Origin: Ahniella affigens
GTDB lineage: Bacteria; Pseudomonadota; Gammaproteobacteria; Xanthomonadales; Ahniellaceae
Assembly (NCBI RefSeq): GCF_003015185.1
Contig: NZ_CP027860.1
Location: forward strand, 4,516,501 to 4,580,500
Direction of reading: 5' to 3'
DNA: 64,000 nt
Below the pieces are notes generated by a model. It was not told the DNA's origin, searched no databases, and was given only the letters and a program-made list of their open reading frames with translations. Position 1 is the first letter of the stretch. Each line of letters opens with the position of its first letter. Shown in pieces: positions 8,890-17,425 of this stretch. Made by a program: the position numbers and the translations under genes.

Positions 8890-10722
8890 GTGCTGATGCC
8901 ATGCTTGCGCGCTGCGGTTTTTGTGGTGCTCTGGTGTCATTGTTGCATTGCCGCTTCGGCTGGCGACGACACTCGCTCTGTCAGTCGTGAAGGCCGAGTG
9001 AACAGTGCCCACGTGGCGCATGGCCCGAGTTCGTTGTTTCCGCCCTTCTTTGACGTTCGCGAGTCACCGGAGCGCGAATCGATCAAAGAGCAGAGCGGCC
9101 CGTCGCTTCCGCAACTGGATTTGCCAATCCGGCACAGCGGCAACGCCCCATCGAGCAGTCACGATCTGGGTGGCGTGCGCGCACCGGGGACCTTCAATCT
9201 GATTCGGCGGACCTTGCTCTCGCCCATATCGATGAACAGCACCATCGCCGAGCCGAGTCTGGCTGGGCAAGGCCGGGCGATTCTGGAAACGTACAATACC
9301 TATGCGGCGATCACGTCTGACAACGGCCAGACACGGAGCTACATCGATCCGGACAACACGTTCCCGCTGACGCCGGTCGAATTCTCCAACGGCGTGTGCT
9401 GCGATCAGCGGGTGGCGCAAGACCCGACGCGCGATCTCGTCTTTTGGTACATGCAATACCGTCAGACGTTTGGGGGCATCAACGGCGTTCGCCTGGCGAT
9501 GGCGCAAGGCAGCGCAGGACTAGAGACCAATACTTGGTCCTACTGGAATTTCGTGCCGTCGCAGTTTGGGCTCACTGATGTCTGGATCGACTTTCCGCAT
9601 CTGCAAGTTGGTGCCAATTTTCTGTATTTCACGAGCAATCTGTTTCGGATCAGCGACGACACGTTTTATGGGTCGGTCATTGTCCGAATTTCACTGGATG
9701 AACTGGCAGCGAGCGGCCCGATCAATTTTCGCTATCTGGTCAGCGGGCGCGGCAGTGTGATGATCATTCCTGGCTATGGTTCAATAGGGAGTCGTCCCGG
9801 CACCAACTTCATGAATTTCGCCAACGTGCTGACGTCGAACTCGATTGAGGTCACGGCCTGGCCCGAGGGCTCGAACGATCTCAATCATCGAACGATCACT
9901 GGGCTCTCGACCACGCAACTCACGGGCTTTACGTGCCTGGCACCGAATGGCAGCAACCCGTGCGCGCGCAGCAACGCTCGCATGCAGAGCGGCTGGTTGA
10001 CCGATACCGAAATCGGCCTCGCTTGGCACTCGGCTGCCGTGGGAGGCCGAACCAAGCCTTTTACGCGAGTCCTGGTACTGAACCGTACCAACCTAACCGT
10101 TCTGTCCGAACTCGATATCTGGAGCAACGACATTGCCTGGCTCTATCCCGCATTCGCGGTCAATGCGCGCGGGCATGTTGCCGGCACCATCAATCTGCTC
10201 GGTGGCACTGTACACAACTCATTGATCAGTGTGATTCGCGACGACTACACCCCTGACATTGCCGCCAACGGCTGGGAGGGTTATACGATCTGGACGGGCG
10301 ACGACTCCCTGAACAGCTGGGGCGACTACAACGGCGCCATGGCCCATGAACGCTACAGCAATACTTGGTTGGGAATGGGGCACAGCAAGAGTTTTGGCCT
10401 TGCCAACCCGGTGAGTTTTTGGGTGGGCCGCGAGCGTGATGTGCTGTTGCCGCTGACCGTGACCCGAAGCGGCAACGCCGCATCGCTTGGTACGGTTCAG
10501 ACTGATTTCGGTGGCATTGTCTGCGGTAGTCAATGCAGCACCAACGTGCTCGTGGGTACCGTGGTGACCTTGAGCGTCTCCGCACCCGCAGACGTGGGCT
10601 TTGCCGGATGGTCTGGCGGTTGTACGGGAACCAACGCCTGTCAGTTAGACATGGCCAGCAGCGCAACCGTCAACGCCGAATTCGTGATGCTGCCGCCACT
10701 CCTGGTGGATGGCTTTGAATAG
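8890..10722 (+). CDS. Secreted protein with C-terminal DGFE tail
   Basis: About 610 aa. A GTG at 8890 with AGGAG 6 nt upstream gives a short N-terminus followed by the hydrophobic segment LRAAVFVVLWCHCCIAASA, a Sec signal peptide. The central 400 residues are beta-rich without a motif I recognise and repeatedly contain Trp/Gly/Asn-rich strands. Near the C-terminus is one bacterial-repeat module (GTVVTLSVSAPADVGFAGWS, with paired Cys in CGSQC and CTGTNAC), a kind of module often found in secreted surface proteins. The protein ends in LLVDGFE, a tail type shared with two other secreted proteins in this window. Function unknown; likely secreted or surface-displayed. Confidence 0.8.
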   Translation: MLMPCLRAAVFVVLWCHCCIAASAGDDTRSVSREGRVNSAHVAHGPSSLFPPFFDVRESPERESIKEQSGPSLPQLDLPIRHSGNAPSSSHDLGGVRAPGTFNLIRRTLLSPISMNSTIAEPSLAGQGRAILETYNTYAAITSDNGQTRSYIDPDNTFPLTPVEFSNGVCCDQRVAQDPTRDLVFWYMQYRQTFGGINGVRLAMAQGSAGLETNTWSYWNFVPSQFGLTDVWIDFPHLQVGANFLYFTSNLFRISDDTFYGSVIVRISLDELAASGPINFRYLVSGRGSVMIIPGYGSIGSRPGTNFMNFANVLTSNSIEVTAWPEGSNDLNHRTITGLSTTQLTGFTCLAPNGSNPCARSNARMQSGWLTDTEIGLAWHSAAVGGRTKPFTRVLVLNRTNLTVLSELDIWSNDIAWLYPAFAVNARGHVAGTINLLGGTVHNSLISVIRDDYTPDIAANGWEGYTIWTGDDSLNSWGDYNGAMAHERYSNTWLGMGHSKSFGLANPVSFWVGRERDVLLPLTVTRSGNAASLGTVQTDFGGIVCGSQCSTNVLVGTVVTLSVSAPADVGFAGWSGGCTGTNACQLDMASSATVNAEFVMLPPLLVDGFE

Positions 10723-10751
10723 GACACAAGGCGTCTTGATCGGGCAGCAGG

Positions 10752-13283
10752 CTACTGCCGCCGAAGGCGCGCCAACTCGATCTGCCATTGCTGCCGCAGC
10801 GGTTCGTAGTCCGGGTTGTCACCTACGATGTGAAGCGCTTGGCTGAGCAGTGCTTCGGCACGGGGGGCATCGCGCTCGGCGCTGGCGATCGTTGCGCCCA
10901 CCGCCAAGAATTCCGCATACAGCACACTGCTCTGATCCTCGTTAGCCAAGGCGTCGACCGCGAGTTGATAGCTGGCCTTGGCGGCATCCAGCGCGCCCGT
11001 CGCAAGCTGACAGCTGGCCAGTTCGACATAGAGCCGCTTGCTGACGGGCGCACGCAACACTTCGGGCTGACGCCAAACGCGCTCGACCTCGACATACATC
11101 GGCAGCGCCTCGTCGCACTGTCCATGCACACGCAGCAGCCCCGCGGCGGTGAACAGCGCGCCGATCCCGATCCCTGGGCTTGCCGCTTCCCGATATACCT
11201 GACTCGATTCTTGATACGCAGCAACCGCGTCCCGCCAGCGGCCAGGGATCGTCAAATAGATGTTGCCGCGGTTGTAGAGGTTGCGCGCCCATTCCTGGCT
11301 GTTGGCGCCGAATACTTCAATGACTTGCTGCCCCGCAGGTTCCAGAATCGCAAGACCTTTCTCATAGTCGCCGCGACTGGCGTAATGCCAACCCAGGGCT
11401 TGCTTCGCCTTGAGGGTCGCGGCATGTTTCTCGCCCCAAAGACGCGTGCCGAGCGCCACCGCAGCCAATAGATCGCGCTCGCCATCCAGAAATCGCTCGA
11501 GATCGGTCGCTGACGTGCCGCGTCGGACCAGCGCCTTCTGCATCAGCGTATCGCGAACGGCAGGTGACGCACGTTCGGCATTGCGGACCGACGCCTCGGC
11601 CACTTCAAAGCACTCGGCCGCGCGTGCCTCGGAACGCAGGATCTGCCATTGCGTGAACAGCAACCCATCACGCACCGTCGCGTGCTCATCCGATGCACTC
11701 ACCGCGAGTGGTTCGGCTTCGGCGACCAACTGCTTTGCCGCGTCGGCATTGCCATTCCAATACATTGCCAACGCACCCCGTTCCAGCGCCTGCAAGTACT
11801 GAGTACCGTGTTCACCGCGGGTGCGGAAGTCATCAATGGCCTGCTGATAGAGCGGTGCCGCGCGGGCAGGCAAACCCATGCTGGTAAACGCATCGGCCAC
11901 TTGCATCAAGACGCCGGCGCGCAAGTCCGGGTGATGATCCAGTCGCTGCATCACATCCTTCGCGGCGACATCAAGCAAGTCCTCCAGTGAGCGGCGGCCG
12001 CCATGACCGGCGTTGACATCGGCGGCCTGGAACACGCTGTTGAGCAGCGCCACTGACGCATGCAGGCGTTCGGCTTCGCTGCGTGCCTGATGCGCCTGCA
12101 CCACCGCCACTGCGGTCGCGACCGCCAATCCGAGTGCCGCGGATGTGGTCGCAATCACTGCCCAGCGATGCCTCGTGATAAACCGACCCAGGCGATACAG
12201 CGCGCCGCCGTGCCGGGCGACGACCGGACGGCCGTCCAAGAACGCTTCGAGATCCGCGATCAACGCGTGCATCGAGCCATAGCGTTGGTTAGGTTCCTTC
12301 ATCAGCGCCATTTGCACGATTGCGTCGAGATCGCGATTGGCGCGACGCTGGCGTCGCCCGACTGCGAGGTCTGCCGCTGGTGCGGGCGCCGACACTTGGC
12401 TCCGGATCCGTGCTTTGCTGAGCGTCAATGGCTCTTCTTCGATGACCGCGCGAGCCCATGCAACCAGATCGTTCGTCGGCGTGTCGTAAGGCAGACCACC
12501 ACTCAGTAGCCAGAACATCAGCACGCCAAATTGATAGATGTCCGTCGCCACCGTGATGGGCTCAGCGCGAAATTGCTCGGGCGCCGCATACGTGGGCGTC
12601 ATCGGCCCCAATGTTTGCTGCGTCAGGTCGCGGTCCTGCTGTCCGCCAAACAACTTCGCAATACCGAAGTCAAGCAGTTTGGGGCGCCCGTCGGCGCGAT
12701 TGACGAGAATATTGGTGGGCTTGATGTCGCGATGAATGACCAGGTTCCGGTGTGCGTGCGCCAGCGCATCGGCGATCTTCAGCAGCATGCGGAGGCGGGC
12801 TTTGGTGTCGAGGCCGCGTTGATTGCAGTACTCGTCCAGCGGCATGCCATCGACATATTCCATCGCCAAGTACAGGCTGCCGTCCGCAGTCTCGCCGCCA
12901 TCCACCAACTGAGCAATGTTTGGGTGCCTGAGCCCTGCAAGGATCTCGCGCTCGACGCGAAACCGTTCGAGCGTCGTCGGATTGCGGCCCAGAATGAGTT
13001 TGATCGCAACGGTCTGTTCGAAGCCACCACTGATGCGCTCGGCGCGGAACACGGCGCCCATGCCACCGCTGCCGATCTGTTCCCGCACCTCAAATGCGCC
13101 AATGCGCGTTCCGGGCTCAGCGGTCTGCGGCGCTGCCAAAAACTCCCTCAGCAACCGCCCCTTGAACGCACCGCCGGTCGCGAAGCGCATGGTCGGGTCC
13201 TCGCCCGTGTGGGCGCCCGAGGTGGCATCGTCTGGTGGACTGGTCTTGAATTCGTTCATGGGGGTCCGGGAGCGCTCGATCAT
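10752..13283 (-). CDS. Ser/Thr protein kinase with TPR C-terminus
   Basis: A Hanks-type kinase of 843 aa. Kinase features are intact: glycine loop GSGGMG (about 71-76), catalytic Lys in VAIK (95), HRDIKPTN (184-191), DFG (205-207) and APEQ. A single membrane segment follows at about 374-396, then some 440 residues of tetratricopeptide-like helical repeats, which would be periplasmic. Such kinase-TM-TPR proteins are common in Lysobacterales and are often next to ECF sigma factor genes; none is present here. The start is uncertain: ATG 13283 or ATG 13259, neither with a good ribosome binding site. It converges on the DGFE protein with a 29-bp gap. Confidence 0.92.
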   Translation of the reverse strand: MIERSRTPMNEFKTSPPDDATSGAHTGEDPTMRFATGGAFKGRLLREFLAAPQTAEPGTRIGAFEVREQIGSGGMGAVFRAERISGGFEQTVAIKLILGRNPTTLERFRVEREILAGLRHPNIAQLVDGGETADGSLYLAMEYVDGMPLDEYCNQRGLDTKARLRMLLKIADALAHAHRNLVIHRDIKPTNILVNRADGRPKLLDFGIAKLFGGQQDRDLTQQTLGPMTPTYAAPEQFRAEPITVATDIYQFGVLMFWLLSGGLPYDTPTNDLVAWARAVIEEEPLTLSKARIRSQVSAPAPAADLAVGRRQRRANRDLDAIVQMALMKEPNQRYGSMHALIADLEAFLDGRPVVARHGGALYRLGRFITRHRWAVIATTSAALGLAVATAVAVVQAHQARSEAERLHASVALLNSVFQAADVNAGHGGRRSLEDLLDVAAKDVMQRLDHHPDLRAGVLMQVADAFTSMGLPARAAPLYQQAIDDFRTRGEHGTQYLQALERGALAMYWNGNADAAKQLVAEAEPLAVSASDEHATVRDGLLFTQWQILRSEARAAECFEVAEASVRNAERASPAVRDTLMQKALVRRGTSATDLERFLDGERDLLAAVALGTRLWGEKHAATLKAKQALGWHYASRGDYEKGLAILEPAGQQVIEVFGANSQEWARNLYNRGNIYLTIPGRWRDAVAAYQESSQVYREAASPGIGIGALFTAAGLLRVHGQCDEALPMYVEVERVWRQPEVLRAPVSKRLYVELASCQLATGALDAAKASYQLAVDALANEDQSSVLYAEFLAVGATIASAERDAPRAEALLSQALHIVGDNPDYEPLRQQWQIELARLRRQ

Positions 13284-13426
13284 TGTACGACCGAGACTTC
13301 AGAGCACAAACGACGACCGCAACGTGATGCGCACGGTGATCGCTGGCGGGACGACGTGTCTTTTGGTCACAGGCGATCGAGATCAGTTTCTTCGCGTGCG
13401 CGGTGTGACGCCCACACAACTCCAGG

Positions 13427-14749
13427 CTACTGAACGGCGCCCGGCAGTCTGATCGACTGTTGCGCCTGAGTGCGCGCCAGATGCCTGCCCGTGCCCGCCC
13501 AGATGACAGCGATGGCAGCGCCCATCAGGGGCGCGAGCCATGGCACGGATTCCACCGCCCGGAGCGCTGACTCCAACCAACTACTCAGGGCATCGGCCGC
13601 GCGATAGACGACGGTATCGATGAAGTTCTTCGCCTTGTATTTTTCGGCGGTTGGCACGGTCGTGAACAACATTTCCCGGCCCGGTCGGATCAATGCGTAC
13701 TCGCCGGCGCGGCGCAACACCATGACGCCGACAAACAAGCCGAAACCGGGAACGATCGCCAGACTCAGAAATCCGAGCGCCATCAACACCGGCAATGCTG
13801 TGAGCAATGCGACCACCCCCAGGGATTGGGCGATTCGGCCCGCGAGAAACATCTGCACGAGGATCGACAGCACTTGAACGACAAGATCGATGTGCGCAAA
13901 GAACTCGGTGCGGTCATTCGGATCGCTGAAATGACGTTCGACCCAACGTGCCTGATCGACGTAAAGAAACGTGCTGACGCTCGCGAGTAGCAACACAAAT
14001 ACCGCAATCCCGAGCAAGTACCGAGACCGCAAGACCTGCGCTGCGCCATCGAGCGGACTGCCGCCCAGCGCACGATCCGGCGAATCGGCGGCAACGCTGG
14101 TCGCGGGCTGACGCTGGCGCCAGCGAAACAACGCGAACGCTGCGGCGATGCTGCCGAACAGGCAGCACGCGGCACACACTAAAATCCCAGCCAAACCGAG
14201 GTGCGCCACCTGCAACGCCACGATGGGGCCGACGATGCCGCCCGCACTCGCGCCCGCGGCAATCAGGCCGAATAGTCGCTTGGCCTGGTCCAGAACCAGG
14301 ACATCGGCCAGAACGCTCCAGATCAGTGAGGCCGCCATCAGATTGAACACTGAGAGCCACACGTAGAAGCTCCGTGCTACCCAGACCTGATGCGGATCAC
14401 GCGCGATCAGCACCGCAAACACGAGCAGGTTCAAGGCGAATAGCGAGAAGAGACCAGCCAGCAACCGATGCCGGGACATGCGCCGCGCCAGATAGCCGAA
14501 TACCGGCATCGCAAGCAGCGTCGCCACAAAGGTCCCGGTAAAGAGCCAGGGCAGGTTGCGCACCCCGCCCGCAACGCCCATCGTTTCGCGGACCGGCCGC
14601 ATGCTCATGATGGCGGTGAACAGGCACAGAAACATCAACATGCCAAGCATGGCGGGTACGAGTTCGGCATCGCGAATCCCGAGGCTTCTGGCCAGCAGAT
14701 GTTTGAATCGGCTGGTCAAGCCTTGGGCAATGATGGGATCGGCTGGCAT
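13427..14749 (-). CDS. NTP/NDP exchanger-like membrane transporter
   Basis: About 440 aa with roughly 11-12 hydrophobic segments. The N-terminal stretch MSMRPVRETMGVAGG and the C-terminal AEKYKAKNFIDTVVYR are characteristic of the proteobacterial branch related to ADP/ATP translocases, often annotated only as MFS transporter. Substrate unknown; nucleotide exchange is an inference from distant relatives. I prefer the ATG at 14749 (GAGA about 8 nt upstream) to the longer frame starting at 14860, because the extra residues are Arg/Pro-rich and unlike the family. It is 143 bp downstream of the divergently unrelated kinase gene start on the same strand. Confidence 0.8.
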   Translation of the reverse strand: MPADPIIAQGLTSRFKHLLARSLGIRDAELVPAMLGMLMFLCLFTAIMSMRPVRETMGVAGGVRNLPWLFTGTFVATLLAMPVFGYLARRMSRHRLLAGLFSLFALNLLVFAVLIARDPHQVWVARSFYVWLSVFNLMAASLIWSVLADVLVLDQAKRLFGLIAAGASAGGIVGPIVALQVAHLGLAGILVCAACCLFGSIAAAFALFRWRQRQPATSVAADSPDRALGGSPLDGAAQVLRSRYLLGIAVFVLLLASVSTFLYVDQARWVERHFSDPNDRTEFFAHIDLVVQVLSILVQMFLAGRIAQSLGVVALLTALPVLMALGFLSLAIVPGFGLFVGVMVLRRAGEYALIRPGREMLFTTVPTAEKYKAKNFIDTVVYRAADALSSWLESALRAVESVPWLAPLMGAAIAVIWAGTGRHLARTQAQQSIRLPGAVQ

Positions 14750-15001
14750 GCAGCGGTCTCGTTGGCGGTTCGGTCTGCGATGATTCATCAAAGCTGACCC
14801 GGGTCCCCGTGTCGGTCGGCATGGTCGTGACTTATGGCTTTCCGCCAACAGTGCCTGCACTGCTGGCGGGATCTGCGGGAAGCGCCACGATGATTTCCCT
14901 TGTCGTCATTTCTGGCGCAACAAACGGTTTAATAGTCGCTCGAGCAAGATTATTGTTGTTGTGTCAGCGCGGTCTTTGTCTGACTGCGGGGACACCAAAC
15001 T

Positions 15002-15139
15002 CACCCCGGATCAAGTCCGGGGTGACGAGAGGTGGGATTGAGCGTCTTCTGGAAACCGCTCCTGCCTTACATTTGGAGTAGCGGTTCTGCCGCGACAGAC
15101 GCTCTCGCGATTCGTCGCCCCGGACTTGATCCGGGGCGG
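15002..15139. repeat. Long imperfect inverted-repeat element (138 bp)
   Basis: The outer arms 15002-15028 and 15113-15139 are complementary at about 25 of 27 positions, and each arm is itself a hairpin (CACCCCGGA/TCCGGGGTG and CGCCCCGGA/TCCGGGGCG). Inner arms GAGCGTCT/AGACGCTC (15040-15047 and 15097-15104) and AACCGCT/AGCGGTT extend the palindrome. This is a BIME- or MITE-like element with no coding capacity. Confidence 0.75.
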
Positions 15140-15466
15140 GTTTCAAGCTCGCGGAAAGCTCACCTATCGCACGCCGCCGCCTTTCAAGCTGCAGCGTCCG
15201 GTCAGCCGCAACCGCGTGCAGGCTGAGCCAGCCGTCGCCACGCTTGCAGTTATTGTCTTGTCCGAACGCGATTGCGTGGGCTGCTCGCTGGGGTCGCTTG
15301 ACGTTTTCACCCAGTCTGGAAGGCCGGAATCCAGGACGCCCTGGCGGCGCGCTCGCATTCGGGACATTGGGAAAGCAGAGCAAGGGGCCAATTTTCCCAA
15401 GCGCCGAATCGACGCCACGGTGACCGCCATCGGCGTCGTGGCCCATCAGACACAACGCCCAAAACG

Positions 15467-15495
15467 AACACGGCCCGGACAAGCCGGGCCGTGTT
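15467..15495 (-). terminator. Rho-independent terminator of the CsgG-like gene
   Basis: A perfect 12-bp stem AACACGGCCCGG/CCGGGCCGTGTT with a 5-nt loop, followed on the minus strand by the T-rich TTCGTTTTGGG. It lies 25 bp beyond the stop codon of the gene at 15520-16236. Confidence 0.85.
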
Positions 15496-15519
15496 GGTTG
15501 TTCTCAAGCGAGCAGTCGA

Positions 15520-16236
15520 TCAGTCATCCAGATCAATCGCGCCGCGGGTTTTTTCGCGGCGGCGATCGTCGGCCGCGTCGAAGTCAGCTTCGCAGCCGTT
15601 GCGGTCGACCATCACACATTCCAGATAGTCCGAGCTCAACACCAAAGCCGCGCGGATGGCCTTGCCAGCAGGCGTGTTCTTCTGATTCGACAGGCTGCCA
15701 CCGAAGCCGCCTTTCGACAGACCAATGCTCATGCCGCCGCCCTTCGCGTTGCCTTCAATGGTGCGCGTGTAAGCAATTTCGCCGGTCGTCGCGTTGATCA
15801 CGCGCAGATCGACAGCCAAGTACGCATTCGACTTGTTGCCGCCGAGCGACACGCCACCAAAGCTGATGCCGCCGCCCGTGCTGGCGGTGTCTTCCTCATA
15901 CGCGCTGACCGTGCCGGTCACCAGGTATTGGGCACCCAACAGCTTGCCGATCTTGGCGCCTGTACCACCTTGAACGCGGCCGGAAGCGGCCAGGTTCTGC
16001 TCCGAGAGCACCGCTTCGATCTTGCTGCGCTCGAGCATGCGGAAGGCCTTGGTTGCGGCCATTTCGTTGGTCAACATGCCGGACAGTTCCCAGCCCACGC
16101 CACCACGCCACCATGCCGCGCCGGATTCATTGGTGAACTCAAGCACCGCGACGGACGGCTTGTCGCCACCCGCCATGGCCGACATCGACAGGACCGAACT
16201 GGCCGCCAGGGCCACACCGACGATCATCTTTTTCAT
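15520..16236 (-). CDS. CsgG/HfaB-like secreted protein
   Basis: A 238-aa protein of the CsgG-like group. The ATG at 16236 follows AGGGAG by 6 nt and gives a clear Sec signal peptide (MKKMIVGVALAASSVLSMSA). The mature part begins KPSVAVLEFTNES and contains TNEMAATKAFRMLERSKIEAVLSEQNL and GAQYLVTGTVSAYEE, the pattern of the CsgG/HfaB family of outer-membrane or periplasmic proteins. No lipobox Cys is present, so it is not an obvious lipoprotein like CsgG, and no csgE, csgF or curli subunit gene is nearby. A role in curli export is therefore unlikely; a generic envelope role is more reasonable. Confidence 0.85.
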   Translation of the reverse strand: MKKMIVGVALAASSVLSMSAMAGGDKPSVAVLEFTNESGAAWWRGGVGWELSGMLTNEMAATKAFRMLERSKIEAVLSEQNLAASGRVQGGTGAKIGKLLGAQYLVTGTVSAYEEDTASTGGGISFGGVSLGGNKSNAYLAVDLRVINATTGEIAYTRTIEGNAKGGGMSIGLSKGGFGGSLSNQKNTPAGKAIRAALVLSSDYLECVMVDRNGCEADFDAADDRRREKTRGAIDLDD

Positions 16237-16466
16237 TGCAATCTCCCTTTCCAAATCACGTCCGGTCAAGCCGCCGGACAAAGCAAGAACCGCACGGTCG
16301 ATCATAGCGCCAGCAGCGCCCGCTGCCGAATCGGCACGGGGCGATCGACCAGTCCATGAGAGTCATAACGCAAAAAGGCGGCAAATCGGTCACTCGCGCG
16401 CGGCAATTTTGATTCTGAGCGTTCAGATTCGCGGCAGCGTTCGCCATTTTGGCCCAGAAATGCAAA

Positions 16467-16492
16467 GCCCCCGCCTGAATCAGGACAGGGGC
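16467..16492 (-). terminator. Rho-independent terminator of the 16515-16919 gene
   Basis: A GC-rich hairpin (GCCCC..CCTG / CAGG..GGGGC) followed on the minus strand by TTTGCATTT. It sits 22 bp past the stop codon of the small secreted-protein gene. Confidence 0.7.
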
Positions 16493-16514
16493 TGGCACGC
16501 GTTCGTCCGGTACT

Positions 16515-16919
16515 TCAGCGCTTGGCGCTGGCCCGGGCGGCCTTGAGCTGATTCACGTCCATGACGCGAATGTCTTTGATCAGGCAAGGAGCGCCGTTGA
16601 TCGAGATGCGATCTTCCGGATACAGGCGAAATGTCGAAGTGCGCTCGATGACCATCGGGTCCTGCAGGGTGTAACGCCGGCAAATCGAGTTGAAGGTCAG
16701 CAGATAGGCATTCTTGCGGGAGGCGTAGACCACCATGTGGTAGTCGTCCACATGATCGAAGCGATCGATATTGCGCTGTTCGATAAACGCCACGGTCGGT
16801 CCGGCCAGGGACTCGTAGTCGATATCGGTGTTCGGGCGCTTGGCGTTCGCCACCCCGGCAGCGAACACCGCTGCACTCAAGGCCAGGGACAGTAACAAGG
16901 GTCGATGTTTGAGTTTCAT
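16515..16919 (-). CDS. Small secreted protein, DUF6491-like
   Basis: A 134-aa protein with a Sec signal peptide (LLLSLALSAAVFAAGVANA). The mature 110 residues contain VVYASRKNAYLLTFNSICRRYTL and a C-terminal pair of Cys, and resemble small periplasmic proteins annotated as DUF6491 in Lysobacterales; that assignment is from memory and moderate. The ATG at 16919 has GGAGG 4 nt upstream. It lies behind the CsgG-like gene on the same strand, but each has its own terminator, so they are separate transcripts. Confidence 0.75.
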   Translation of the reverse strand: MKLKHRPLLLSLALSAAVFAAGVANAKRPNTDIDYESLAGPTVAFIEQRNIDRFDHVDDYHMVVYASRKNAYLLTFNSICRRYTLQDPMVIERTSTFRLYPEDRISINGAPCLIKDIRVMDVNQLKAARASAKR

Positions 16920-17425
16920 GATTCCTCCAGGGTGGGGAGACTCGATTTGGCGCCCGGCCAGCTGAACTGATCGCGAACCAAACCGATGAACGCGCGTGAA
17001 TCGTGTCGTCGAGATCATGCCATGGCGCCCGGGTGGTCGTGATCAATCCAAGGCTACGGCGGTCGCGTTCAAACGGTTGTTCGCACGCAGAGCCAGGAAA
17101 GAGCCGGCCAGCCCAGTCCATCCGGACCTCGTTCAGCCTGCGTTCGGGCCCACTTTCATCTTGGGATTCGTGATATTATTCAAACACTTGGGAAACTGCG
17201 TCAGCGTTTCTGTGGCGTCTTTCAGACAGCGACACAGAAGAACACAATAAGCATGATCGATTTGCCCTTGACAGCACGTTTATACTGGAGGGCCGATCTA
17301 AGCTGGCATCTGCTGTAGCCCCAACTTAATCCCGTGATTCGCGCCCTGGCTTTTGGCGCGTCCGGCGGTTTTGTCCGTTTTGATCGCCGAATTCCGTTTC
17401 TAAGTTTGTATCAAAGGAGCATTGC
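16920..17425. other. rpoD upstream region
   Basis: This 506-bp gap between divergent genes should hold the rpoD promoter. Around 17268-17286 there is TTGACA and, 7 bp later, TATACT, but the spacing excludes them as one promoter. I cannot place the promoter with confidence. AT content rises near 17160-17290. Confidence 0.4.

Larger units (their letters stand above)
14750..15519. other. Long intergenic region with an inverted-repeat element
   Basis: This 770-bp stretch has no convincing gene. It holds the 138-bp hairpin element at 15002-15139 and, at its right end, the terminator of the CsgG-like gene. The segment 15140-15460 shows no structure I can support. Confidence 0.5.

Noticed and set aside
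17268-17286. TTGACA and TATACT upstream of rpoD read as a sigma-70 promoter
   Set aside because: The two boxes are only 7 bp apart, far from the required 16-18 bp, and no alternative partner box fits either.
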